Assembly: GCA_012842745.1 (NCBI GenBank)
Contig: DUSF01000037.1
Coordinates: 248,001-312,000 of the forward strand
Origin: Bacillus sp. (in: firmicutes)
GTDB taxonomy: Bacteria > Bacillota > Bacilli > Bacillales > Bacillaceae_J
Reading direction: 5' to 3'
Length of the DNA: 64,000 bases
A program made the translations under genes and the position numbers. Positions within the stretch are counted from its first letter, which is position 1. Each line of letters opens with the position of its first letter. Under the pieces are notes generated by a model. The model ran no database searches and was not told the origin of the DNA. It saw only the letters and a program-made list of their open reading frames with translations. Below, one piece after another: positions 15,978-24,570 of this stretch.

Positions 15978-16703
15978 TTATCCTGATATTCTTATATTTC
16001 CATCTATTAAGTCATGAACGGTCTTCTCATATTTTGCTATATTACCTACATCTGACCAATAGCCTGTCGTTTTAAATCCGAATAATGAGCAGCCGTTTTT
16101 TAAAAGCATAGGAAAGATATCTAAACTAAAGTCAACGGTTACTCCTTTTTTTATATAATGTAAAATAGTCGGTTCCATAACAAAAATACCAGTACTAATC
16201 TGGTTTGTGAAAACGTCTAGCCGTGAAGGCTTTTCTAAAAATCGGGTTACTTTGCCTGTTTCGTCCGTTTTAATAATTCCATAATCCAATGGATTTTGCA
16301 CTGTTGTCATAAAAATAGTTACAAGAGATTCTTTCGATTGATGATATTCAATTCCTTTTGTTAAATCAAAATCCGAAATAACATCACCATACATAACAAC
16401 GAAAGTTCCGTCAAAAAATGCCTCTGTATTTTTAATACTACCTGCCGTTCCTAAAGGTTTACGTTCCTCGAAATAAGTTAGCTTTACCCCAAATTCATGC
16501 CCATCACCAAAGTATTCCATTATTTTTCTAGATAAATATTGTACTGTCACTGCAATTTCTGTAATACCATGCTTCTTTAAATGCTGTATACAGTATTCCA
16601 TCACAGGTTTGTCTAAAATTGGAATCATTGGTTTTGGCAAATGATTTGTTAACGGGCGCAGCCGATTTCCTCTTCCTCCAGCAATAATAACCCCTTTCAT
16701 CAT
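15978..16703 (-). CDS. Sugar-1-phosphate nucleotidyltransferase
   Basis: A 241-aa NTP_transferase domain protein. The nucleotide-binding signature reads GVIIAGGRGNRLRPLT with LPKPMIPI, the catalytic metal aspartate is in YGDVISD (about 109), and GTAGSIKN and EKPS motifs follow. It should join a sugar-1-phosphate (glucose, mannose or similar) to a nucleotide. It lacks the C-terminal beta-helix of the longer GlmU and GlgC types, so it is a minimal enzyme. Specificity cannot be read. Two adjacent ATGs (16703, 16700) are possible starts behind GAAGG. No glycan cluster surrounds it. Confidence 0.85.
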   Translation of the reverse strand: MMKGVIIAGGRGNRLRPLTNHLPKPMIPILDKPVMEYCIQHLKKHGITEIAVTVQYLSRKIMEYFGDGHEFGVKLTYFEERKPLGTAGSIKNTEAFFDGTFVVMYGDVISDFDLTKGIEYHQSKESLVTIFMTTVQNPLDYGIIKTDETGKVTRFLEKPSRLDVFTNQISTGIFVMEPTILHYIKKGVTVDFSLDIFPMLLKNGCSLFGFKTTGYWSDVGNIAKYEKTVHDLIDGNIRISG

Positions 16704-16889
16704 AATCACGCCTTCACGAATTTATTACAACAATATTTTTTCACCTCTAGTTACCATATTTATGAAAGAATTCAAATATTATTCCGTAAATTATTAAAAA
16801 ATAGGTGACTTCATTATCATATTTTAAGGTAAACTATCTATAATATAGAGATTCATTATGTTACATTTCAATCATAAGGAGGGTGTAAA

Positions 16890-17351
16890 ATGACTGATTA
16901 TGAGGTTGCTAGTTTGCTAGCGTATAGCTTTGGTACCCTTTTTCTCATACTAATTTTACTATTTATACCATACATTTTTGGTGCAATTGGCTTGTATACA
17001 ATGGCTAAGCGAGCGAATATCAGCAATGAATGGTTAGCCTTTATTCCAATTGGGAACGCCTATATTATTGGTGAACTAATTGACGAAAAGCTGAAGTGGT
17101 TTACAATTGGCAAAAGTGGTGGCATCAAACTTTTAATTCTTTGTCTTGGAGCACTAGTTATTAATATCATTCCCGTAGTGGGAAACCTTGTATCAATTTT
17201 GTTAGGGATATTCTGGTTAGTTGTCTATTATTGGCTGTTCGAAAAATATTCAGAAAGTGCAGTAGTATTAACGATTATCAATGTTATTACTGCAGGACTT
17301 GCTAGTGCCTTTATTATGTTTGCACTCCGCAATAAAGAAGCGAAATATTAA
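16890..17351 (+). CDS. 153-aa integral membrane protein
   Basis: Four hydrophobic segments (about 10-35, 75-95, 95-115, 120-145) separated by short loops, with the motif WLAFIPIGNAYIIGEL in the first cytoplasmic loop. This motif occurs in a widespread family of small uncharacterized Firmicute membrane proteins. Function unknown. AAGGAGGG lies 7 nt before the ATG. Single gene followed by a terminator. Confidence 0.8.
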   Translation: MTDYEVASLLAYSFGTLFLILILLFIPYIFGAIGLYTMAKRANISNEWLAFIPIGNAYIIGELIDEKLKWFTIGKSGGIKLLILCLGALVINIIPVVGNLVSILLGIFWLVVYYWLFEKYSESAVVLTIINVITAGLASAFIMFALRNKEAKY

Positions 17352-17360
17352 CATAAGCGA

Positions 17361-17405
17361 ATGGCTGTCTAAAAGGGAACTATCCTTTTTAAGATGGCCT
17401 TTTTC
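17361..17405 (+). terminator. Terminator of the membrane protein gene
   Basis: GGCTGTCTAAAAGGG pairs, with G-T pairs, with the downstream CCTTTTTAAGATGGCC, then a T run. Confidence 0.65.
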
Positions 17406-17551
17406 TTTGTAAAGTTGACGGAATATGTGTATAAAAAATTGGCAAAATGCCTAAAAAGGATAATGTTTTCAAAAAGGTGAAACATTTTCTATTTACATAC
17501 GACTATTCATTTGAGTTGTAAAAGAAAAATAACAAGGAGCGAGAGCATGCT

Positions 17552-18187
17552 ATGAAAAAACTGATTTATTTTATCCTTTTGATAGGTTTAGTTGTTAATT
17601 TAATGGGTTGTAATAATAATGACGATAAAAATAAAGATGACAAACAGAATGAAAAGACAGCGGAAACGGATAAAGATAATAACGATAAAAATGAAGATAA
17701 AAAAGATAATGATGAACAAGCTTTGCCCTTGTTAGAAGAACAAAAGACGGTGGAAATGATAATAGAAGGGATGCCTGAGAACAAAGTAGTAAAGCTATAT
17801 CATCATAAAGAGCTAGGCCTTTCTACTTATGTCCCAGATGACATGATTGTTGAATCCAATCCAAAGGTATTTAATATTTACACAAACTTTGGAGGAACTA
17901 AAAACGAAAATGCAACCTTAAAAATCACCGACCAAACGGAAGAAGAAATGATAAAGGATTTATCTGATCGTGGATTCAAGCTTGAAACACAAGAAACACA
18001 AGCTTTTGATTTTTCTCAAAAGGAATTTTCTTTAGAAAAAGCGGGGATGATTGGCCGGGCCGCTATTTTCAAACATGATAACAAAGACTACGCATTATAT
18101 TATTATTTCCCTGAAGATTATGCCGATGGATTCGGACCACGGTCTGACATCATAGTAAATGAAATCGTTTGGCATGATGAGCAGTAA
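17552..18187 (+). CDS. Lipoprotein with acidic/lysine-rich linker
   Basis: A 211-aa predicted lipoprotein. The signal peptide ends in the lipobox LMGC (lipidated C20). Residues 21-58 are a low-complexity D/K/N linker that should act as a flexible spacer from the membrane. The remaining ~150 residues form a soluble domain (LGLSTYVPDDM, ALYYYFPEDYADG) that I do not recognise by name. It would sit on the outer face of the cytoplasmic membrane. ATG start; a monocistronic unit. Confidence 0.8.
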   Translation: MKKLIYFILLIGLVVNLMGCNNNDDKNKDDKQNEKTAETDKDNNDKNEDKKDNDEQALPLLEEQKTVEMIIEGMPENKVVKLYHHKELGLSTYVPDDMIVESNPKVFNIYTNFGGTKNENATLKITDQTEEEMIKDLSDRGFKLETQETQAFDFSQKEFSLEKAGMIGRAAIFKHDNKDYALYYYFPEDYADGFGPRSDIIVNEIVWHDEQ

Positions 18188-18292
18188 TCAGCTCGTACAA
18201 TCTACATATTCCAGAGAAAAAGAGGTTTTTATGTAATCATTCATCCTTTATTGAATATAAGTTAAATAGTACGCCAAAAAGGATGTGAGGAT

Positions 18293-18499
18293 TTGGAAAA
18301 CGGAAAAGTTATTATAAAGATTAATGATAACGGTTCAATCCGTATAAATGGAAATGTCGAATTAGTTGATGGAAATGGTGGAAAATTCGGGGTTGGACCA
18401 ACTTTCTCACTGTGTCGTTGTGGAGCTTCCGAGAAAAAACCATTTTGTGATGGTGCACATAAAAAAATCACATTTAATAGTGCCCCTAGGGCAAAATGA
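18293..18499 (+). CDS. CDGSH iron-sulfur domain protein
   Basis: A 68-aa protein with the CDGSH-type 2Fe-2S signature: LCRCGASEKKPFCDGAH, giving the Cys3-His1 ligand set (two cysteines in CRC, the cysteine of FCDGAH and its histidine). The N-terminal half (residues 1-36) forms a beta-rich lead-in. Such proteins carry a pH-labile cluster and act in electron or cluster transfer; no specific role is known in Bacillus. TTG start, with AAAGGATG about 7 nt upstream. Confidence 0.9.
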   Translation: MENGKVIIKINDNGSIRINGNVELVDGNGGKFGVGPTFSLCRCGASEKKPFCDGAHKKITFNSAPRAK

Positions 18500-18524
18500 G
18501 AATAATTGATCAATAAGTATAACA

Positions 18525-18565
18525 TTAGTGGAGCATCTACTTATTCGGATGCCCCACTTTTTAAA
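18525..18565 (+). terminator. Terminator after the CDGSH gene
   Basis: AGTGGAGCATC / GATGCCCCACT hairpin followed by T5. Confidence 0.8.
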
Positions 18566-18834
18566 CTAATAAGTAATCCTATCCAAAATTCCAAGAACAA
18601 TCATTGTCTATTCAGCTGCCTTTCGGATCATTACCCCTATTTTCCCTTCTTTCAATCTTTCAAGAATCTTCCTTAGTATAATAAATCAATTCATCTTAAT
18701 GAAACCATAATAGTTTGCTTTTTGCTAATAACTTTCATTATTTTTACATTTTCAAATAAAAGGTACCTCTACTTAAAATGATGTAGTATTATTAGTTTTG
18801 TTGTTATAATTAATTACAAGGCAGGTGACTTTTC
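18566..18834 (+). other. Leader region of asnB, no element recognised
   Basis: About 270 AT-rich bases. I looked for a T-box (specifier hairpin, the conserved T-box bulge and a following terminator) and found none. No small gene is convincing. A promoter must lie here but I cannot single one out. Confidence 0.4.
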
Positions 18835-20736
18835 ATGTGCGGGTTTGTTGGTTGTATGTATGATGAAGCCCAAAAAACAAATGAAAAAATGAAAAACAAA
18901 ATTAAGATGATGAATACAATAATAACCCATCGTGGACCTGATTCGGAGGGGTATTATTTTGATGAATATATTAATTTTGGCTTTAGAAGATTAAGCATTA
19001 TAGAGTTAGAGAGTGGTAACCAGCCTTTCTCCTATGAAAATGAACGCTATTGGATTATCTTCAATGGCGAGATTTATAACTATATTGAACTACGTGAGGA
19101 ATTAATCCAGAGAGGCTATCAATTTTCAACACAATCCGACACCGAAGTAATCGTTGCATTATATTCAGATTTGAAGGAACAAGCTGTCAAAAAATTAAGA
19201 GGGATGTTTGCTTTCGTTATTTGGGATAAAATGGAACAGCAATTATTCGGAGCTAGAGATCATTTCGGTATAAAACCGTTCTTCTACTCAGAAAAAAGTG
19301 ATGCAATATACTTTGCATCTGAGAAAAAAAGTATTTTATTAGCTACTGAAGGCTCTTTACATGAAGATTCGCTACAGCATTATTTTAGCTTCCAATATGT
19401 TCCTGAACCAGACACATTAACTAGTGAAATAAAAAAACTAACACCAGGGCATTATTTTGTAAAAAAACCAAAACAGCCAATAAAAATCATCAATTATTGG
19501 AAGCCAAAATTCCAGCCTGTAATTACATCTGAGTCACAGCTTGTAAAAGAAATACGTGATGTTCTTATGGACTCTGTAAATGTGCATATGCGCAGTGATG
19601 TTCCAGTCGGTTCGTTTTTATCAGGTGGCATTGATTCTTCCTTTATCGTATCACTAGCAAAACAAATAAATCCTCAATTAAAAACTTTTTCTATTGGGTT
19701 TGTGAGAAATGGCTTTAGCGAAGTAAATATTGCCGAAGAGACAGCAGCCGCTTTAGGTCTAGAAAATATTAGTTGCACCATAACCCCCGATGAATACCTA
19801 GAGGAGCTTCCAAAAATTATTTGGCATATGGATAATCCGCTTGCAGATCCCGCTGCGGTGCCTTTATATTTTGTAGCTCGAGAAGCTAGCAAGCATGTAA
19901 AGGTTGTATTATCTGGCGAAGGTGCCGATGAACTATTCGGTGGTTATAATATTTACAGGGAACCTCACTCACTTCGAATGTTTCGTTATATTCCTAAATC
20001 TATTAAACATTTGTTGAAAATCCTAAGTCACAGCCTACCAGATGGTGTGAAAGGAAAAAGCTTTATTGAGCGCGGAATTACACCTTTAGAGGAACGATAT
20101 ATCGGAAATGCAAAAATATTTGAAGAAGATGAAAAAGCATTGCTTTATACACATTATAACCCACATGTAAACTATAAAACGATTACGCAACAAATTTATA
20201 GAGAGTCTGAAGGTTATGACGCTGTAACGAAAATGCAGCATATTGATATCCTTACTTGGCTGCGAGGAGATATACTCTTAAAGGCAGATAAAATGGCAAT
20301 GGCTCATTCGCTTGAGCTACGAGTGCCTTTTTTAGATCAAGAGGTTTTCAAAGTAGCAGCCAACATTCATTCTAGCCAAAAAATTAACAATAACACAACA
20401 AAATATATATTACGAAAAGCAGCTGAGGGAATTGTGCCTGACCATGTATTGAACAGAAAAAAATTAGGCTTTCCTGTTCCGCTCCGCCATTGGTTAAAAG
20501 ATGAAATCTATGATTGGGCCGTTCATTTAATTCATTCCAGTGCTACGGATTATTTATTTCATAAACAAGAAGTACTAAAATTACTAGAACAGCATGTTAC
20601 GAATAAGAAAGATAACAGCCGCAAAATATGGACAATCCTTGTTTTCATGATTTGGCATCAGGTATTTATTGAAAATGTTTATGATTTTGGACAAACTGAA
20701 TTTATGAATCAAAAAGAAAAACAAGTAGCTCTTTAA
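18835..20736 (+). CDS. asnB: Asparagine synthetase (glutamine-hydrolysing) AsnB
   Basis: A 633-aa enzyme making asparagine from aspartate, glutamine and ATP. The mature N terminus is the nucleophile C2 (MCGFVG). The glutaminase domain (1-~205) holds HRGPDSEG, FNGEIYNY and SDTEV; the synthetase domain has the ATP-binding SGGIDSSF and GEGADELFGGY. Length and sequence follow B. subtilis AsnB (632 aa) closely, rather than the shorter AsnH/AsnO paralogs. In B. subtilis AsnB also affects wall amidation and antibiotic tolerance. AGGTGA precedes the ATG. Confidence 0.93.
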   Translation: MCGFVGCMYDEAQKTNEKMKNKIKMMNTIITHRGPDSEGYYFDEYINFGFRRLSIIELESGNQPFSYENERYWIIFNGEIYNYIELREELIQRGYQFSTQSDTEVIVALYSDLKEQAVKKLRGMFAFVIWDKMEQQLFGARDHFGIKPFFYSEKSDAIYFASEKKSILLATEGSLHEDSLQHYFSFQYVPEPDTLTSEIKKLTPGHYFVKKPKQPIKIINYWKPKFQPVITSESQLVKEIRDVLMDSVNVHMRSDVPVGSFLSGGIDSSFIVSLAKQINPQLKTFSIGFVRNGFSEVNIAEETAAALGLENISCTITPDEYLEELPKIIWHMDNPLADPAAVPLYFVAREASKHVKVVLSGEGADELFGGYNIYREPHSLRMFRYIPKSIKHLLKILSHSLPDGVKGKSFIERGITPLEERYIGNAKIFEEDEKALLYTHYNPHVNYKTITQQIYRESEGYDAVTKMQHIDILTWLRGDILLKADKMAMAHSLELRVPFLDQEVFKVAANIHSSQKINNNTTKYILRKAAEGIVPDHVLNRKKLGFPVPLRHWLKDEIYDWAVHLIHSSATDYLFHKQEVLKLLEQHVTNKKDNSRKIWTILVFMIWHQVFIENVYDFGQTEFMNQKEKQVAL

Positions 20737-20741
20737 TAAAG

Positions 20742-20775
20742 TAAGTGGAGAAAACGCTCTGTTTTTCTCCACTAA
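20742..20775. terminator. Bidirectional terminator asnB/topB
   Basis: AGTGGAGAAAA pairs with TTTTCTCCACT around CGCTCTGT, between convergent genes. Confidence 0.85.
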
Positions 20776-22922
20776 TTAAACTCCATTTTCCAACTAAAAT
20801 ACTCATTTTGGGGATTTTTTACATAACGCAAATTAGCATCAAATTTATTGCCATTTTTGCTTGTGAGTCCTTTTACATGGACAACCCCATTTTTCAGGAG
20901 CATTTTCACCATTGTTTTCGTTGGCTTCTTTTTCAGCGATGCTAATAACTTATCATTTTTCCAAATAACAAATTTACAGCCACTTTTCCAGTTGCTGCAG
21001 CCAAACCCTTTTTTGCCTTCAATAACAGCATGGCTACAAAGCGGACATTTTCCCAATGGTTCTACTACTATTTTCTCTGATGCCACTTCATGGATTGTAA
21101 TTTCTTGGTCAATCTTTATTTTGGAAACGGCATCTACTGTAAAATCAAAAATAACCTTAAGAAAAGCTTCCTTGCTATATTTTTGTTTCTCGATATCGGC
21201 AAGTGTCTTTTCTAAGCGTCCCGTAAATTCAAGGTCAAATAAAGCTTTAATTGGGAATGTTTCTACTAATTTTCTTCCAAGCTCGGTGCAGACAAGGTTT
21301 TTATTTTGTGTTGTAATATAACCAACATCCTTCAGCTTTTTTATCGTTTCCGCCCTTGTTGCTGGAGTGCCAATACTAAAACCGCTTAAAATCGCAACAA
21401 GCATTTCCTCACTGTCTTCCCCTTTGTAGCTTTTTCCACACGTTTCCATCACGCGGAGCAATGTTTTTTCGGTATGATGCTTCGGGGGTTTCGTCATATG
21501 TGAGGTAAGTTCATGCTTTTCAATATCAACGATTTCATTTATTTCAACTAACGGCAAAATCGTATCCTTTGATTCAATTTGTTCAATTTTTTTCCATCCT
21601 TCCACTAGCTGCACTTTCCCTTGGGAATGAAATAAGCCAGGAATACCTTCAACTTTCGTTACAAATTTCGTTTCCTCATATTCCGCAATCGGCATAAATT
21701 GGGCAATGAAACGATTTTTAATCGCATTATAAACGATTTCTTCATCGCTTGTAAGCGACTTCGGTTTCAAATACGTTGGAATAATCGCACTATGGCTTTC
21801 GACCTTTGAATTGTCAAACACCCGCTTTAGCTTTGAAAATGCAATTTCGTCTTTAAACGGATGGTCCTCCTTTAACCCTTCTAATACTTTTGCTGCCCTC
21901 TCAACTAGACTTTCCTCCAACACAACACTAGCAGTCCGTGGATATGTAATAAATTTTTTCTCGTATAAGCTTTGGGCAATCTTTAATACTTTATCTGATG
22001 TCCAACCTTTGAATTTACTTGTGATTGTCCCTTGGAGGTTTGAAAGATTAAACAAATAAGGGGAATACTCTTTTTTTCGCTCTACTTGTTTATCAAGAAT
22101 CTTGCCCTTTTTTCCATCTAATGCTTGTTGGATCAACTGAAGGTGGTTAGCATCTTTAAATTTATCTTCTTTATCCTCATGATAAACTGCTTCATAGTAT
22201 TCATTATTCGCGGTACGGAATGTTGCAGTTAATTTGCAATAGCTCTCAGGTACAAAATTTTTAATTTCTTCATCGCGGTCATAAATAATTTTCAAAGTCG
22301 GCAGTAATACCCGCCCAATATTTAAAGCTTGTCCCTTTCCTTTTTGATATTTTAATGTGGCAACTGATGTAAGATTAATCCCGATAACCCAATCAGCCCA
22401 TTGCCTGCTAATTCCGGCATCTTGAAGCGGTCTTAGTTCTTCATTTCGTTTAAGAGACTGTAAACCTTTTAGCACTTCATATGGTGTCCACTCATTTAGT
22501 AAAAGTCTATAAATAGGTTTGTTCACCTTTAAATTGTAGATAATCGTATCACCGATAATTTGCCCTTCACGGTCATAGTCACAGGCAGAAATAATCGTAT
22601 CTACATCAGTGCGTTTGCATAAGCGATAAATCGTTTTTAGCTGCTTTTCAGCGCCAGCATCCTTATAGTCGCGATTTTTCGGACTGGATTTGACTTTGTA
22701 GCGGAACCTTTCCGGAATAAATGGAAATTTCTCCATCCTCCAGCTTTTCATCGAAGGCTCATAATCCTTTGCATCATAGAGCTGTAAAAGGTGGCCAAAT
22801 GCCCATGTTATACAATAGCCATTGCCCTCATAAAATCCGTCTTGTTTCCCTTTTATTTTCAGCGCATCAGCAATGTTTCTCGCAACCGATGGTTTCTCAG
22901 TTAAAATTAATTTAACAGCCAT
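20772..22922 (-). CDS. topB: DNA topoisomerase III
   Basis: A 716-aa type IA topoisomerase. The N-terminal TOPRIM domain shows LILTEKPSVA and CDYDREGQ (metal-binding DxD-like triad). The active-site tyrosine is in ITYPRT. The C-terminal tail holds one zinc-ribbon-like module (CPLC, then GCSNWKSGC). TopB resolves single-stranded and recombination intermediates, usually with RecQ-type helicases. Length agrees with B. subtilis TopB (727 aa). AAAGGAG lies 11 nt from the ATG. Confidence 0.95.
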   Translation of the reverse strand: MAVKLILTEKPSVARNIADALKIKGKQDGFYEGNGYCITWAFGHLLQLYDAKDYEPSMKSWRMEKFPFIPERFRYKVKSSPKNRDYKDAGAEKQLKTIYRLCKRTDVDTIISACDYDREGQIIGDTIIYNLKVNKPIYRLLLNEWTPYEVLKGLQSLKRNEELRPLQDAGISRQWADWVIGINLTSVATLKYQKGKGQALNIGRVLLPTLKIIYDRDEEIKNFVPESYCKLTATFRTANNEYYEAVYHEDKEDKFKDANHLQLIQQALDGKKGKILDKQVERKKEYSPYLFNLSNLQGTITSKFKGWTSDKVLKIAQSLYEKKFITYPRTASVVLEESLVERAAKVLEGLKEDHPFKDEIAFSKLKRVFDNSKVESHSAIIPTYLKPKSLTSDEEIVYNAIKNRFIAQFMPIAEYEETKFVTKVEGIPGLFHSQGKVQLVEGWKKIEQIESKDTILPLVEINEIVDIEKHELTSHMTKPPKHHTEKTLLRVMETCGKSYKGEDSEEMLVAILSGFSIGTPATRAETIKKLKDVGYITTQNKNLVCTELGRKLVETFPIKALFDLEFTGRLEKTLADIEKQKYSKEAFLKVIFDFTVDAVSKIKIDQEITIHEVASEKIVVEPLGKCPLCSHAVIEGKKGFGCSNWKSGCKFVIWKNDKLLASLKKKPTKTMVKMLLKNGVVHVKGLTSKNGNKFDANLRYVKNPQNEYFSWKMEFN

Positions 22923-23086
22923 AATAAAGTAAAACTCCTTTCCTATTATAAAATAACATATTTGAACAATGTTTACATTCTTAAGTCAACATGAATTTTT
23001 TAAAATAAGTAGACAAAATACAGAATTGCCTATTATGCATATAGTACAAATAGTGAATATGTTGAAAAATGTTAGGAGAGATTGTC

Positions 23087-24502
23087 TTGATTATCCATGT
23101 TGTAAAAAGCGGGGAAACGCTCTGGCAAATTGCTAGTCGTTACAACGTCAATACAAATGCAATTGTCCAAATAAATGAACTGCAATTTCCCAATCAGTTG
23201 GTCATTGGCCAATCACTAGTCATTCCAACAGCTAGTTCAATGCATGTTGTTACATCTGGTGAAACATTATGGTCGATTGCCAATCGATACGGGGTAACGA
23301 TTGATTCAATTATCCAAGCTAACCAACTAACAAATCCTAATCTTCTTTATCTGGGAACAAAATTAATCATCCCACCTCGCATTCATATTGTTCAATCTGG
23401 GGAAACACTCTCACAAATTGCAAGCCGCTATGGTATGACGACGCAAGCCATTATCCGCGAAAATCAAATTCAAAATCCTAATCTCATTTATGTTGGGACG
23501 CGCTTAATCATTCCGAGACGAAAAACAACAATCGAAGTGAATGCTTATACGTATCAAGGAAGTGAAGAGGCTGCGGCTAGGTCGATTAATGAAGTAGGCC
23601 GTCACCTTACGTATTTAAGTCCATTTGCTTATATGATTAAAGAGGACGGAACATTGGAGCCATTTCCCGACCGCTTAGCAATCTCCGCTTCCTACTCTCA
23701 ACGGGTCGTGCCAATGATGGCAATTACAAACTTCACGTCAACATCACTTGGGTCCAATTTGGCAAACACGATTTTGGCTAACCGAGAATTAAGCGAAAAA
23801 GTTCTGACTAATGCTCTTAAAATCATGGATGAAAAAGGGTACCGCGGCTTGAATGTTGATTTTGAAAATGTCTTACCTGCAGATCGTGAAAATTATAATC
23901 GCTTTATGCAGCTCGCTGTTAATCGCCTCCATCCAAAAGGATATTTTGTCTCAAGTGCCCTTGCTCCAAAAACTAGCGGTGCGCAAACAGGGCTTTTATA
24001 TACCGCACATGATTATGAGGCCCATGGAAGAATTGCCGATTTTGTTGTACTGATGACTTATGAATGGGGTTATCGACTAGGACCGCCGCAAGCAATCTCA
24101 CCGATTAATCAAATGAGACGTGTCATCGAATACGCCGTTTCAGTGATGCCGCCGGAAAAAATTTTCTTAGGCTTCCAAATTTATGCCCGTGATTGGGTGC
24201 TTCCACATGTAAAAGGACAATCAGCAAGAACATTTGGTGTACAGGAAGCGGTAAGGCTTGCTGTCACACATGGGGCAACCATCCAATACGATGAAAGGAC
24301 CCAATCACCGTTTTTCCGTTATTGGGATGAACAAGGTAGGCAGCATGAAGTTTGGTTTGAAGATGCTCGTAGTGCCCAAGCGAAGTTTGATTTAGTGAAA
24401 GAATTTAAGCTTCGTGGTGTCAGTTATTGGGCGTTAGGATATTCTTACCCACAAAACTGGGCGCTATTGGAGGATAATTTTAATATAAAGAAATTGATAT
24501 GA
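23087..24502 (+). CDS. LysM-GH18 spore cortex/wall N-acetylglucosaminidase-like protein
   Basis: A 471-aa protein of the YaaH/YdhD/SleL type. Three LysM domains occupy about 1-45, 50-95 and 98-142 (each with VxSGETLxxIA...NxL...G...IIP). The GH18 barrel runs from about 150; its catalytic motif is GLNVDFENV, with the acid E present but the first aspartate of DxxDxDxE replaced, as in many spore members. No signal peptide is seen, typical for spore-coat-loaded enzymes. TTG at 23087 is preferred because TAGGAGAG lies 7-8 nt upstream; the in-frame ATG at 23069 lies before that site. Confidence 0.88.
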   Translation: MIIHVVKSGETLWQIASRYNVNTNAIVQINELQFPNQLVIGQSLVIPTASSMHVVTSGETLWSIANRYGVTIDSIIQANQLTNPNLLYLGTKLIIPPRIHIVQSGETLSQIASRYGMTTQAIIRENQIQNPNLIYVGTRLIIPRRKTTIEVNAYTYQGSEEAAARSINEVGRHLTYLSPFAYMIKEDGTLEPFPDRLAISASYSQRVVPMMAITNFTSTSLGSNLANTILANRELSEKVLTNALKIMDEKGYRGLNVDFENVLPADRENYNRFMQLAVNRLHPKGYFVSSALAPKTSGAQTGLLYTAHDYEAHGRIADFVVLMTYEWGYRLGPPQAISPINQMRRVIEYAVSVMPPEKIFLGFQIYARDWVLPHVKGQSARTFGVQEAVRLAVTHGATIQYDERTQSPFFRYWDEQGRQHEVWFEDARSAQAKFDLVKEFKLRGVSYWALGYSYPQNWALLEDNFNIKKLI

Positions 24503-24507
24503 TTAGG

Positions 24508-24549
24508 AAGCTGCTAAACTAGTAAAATCCAAGTTTAGCAGCTTTTTTT
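24508..24549 (+). terminator. Terminator of the LysM-GH18 gene
   Basis: AAGCTGCTAAACT / AGTTTAGCAGCTT stem followed by T7. Confidence 0.9.
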
Positions 24550-24570
24550 AATGGAGACCCACTACAAATT

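Noticed and set aside
18566-18834. T-box leader before asnB
   Set aside because: No T-box core or terminator/antiterminator pair could be found.
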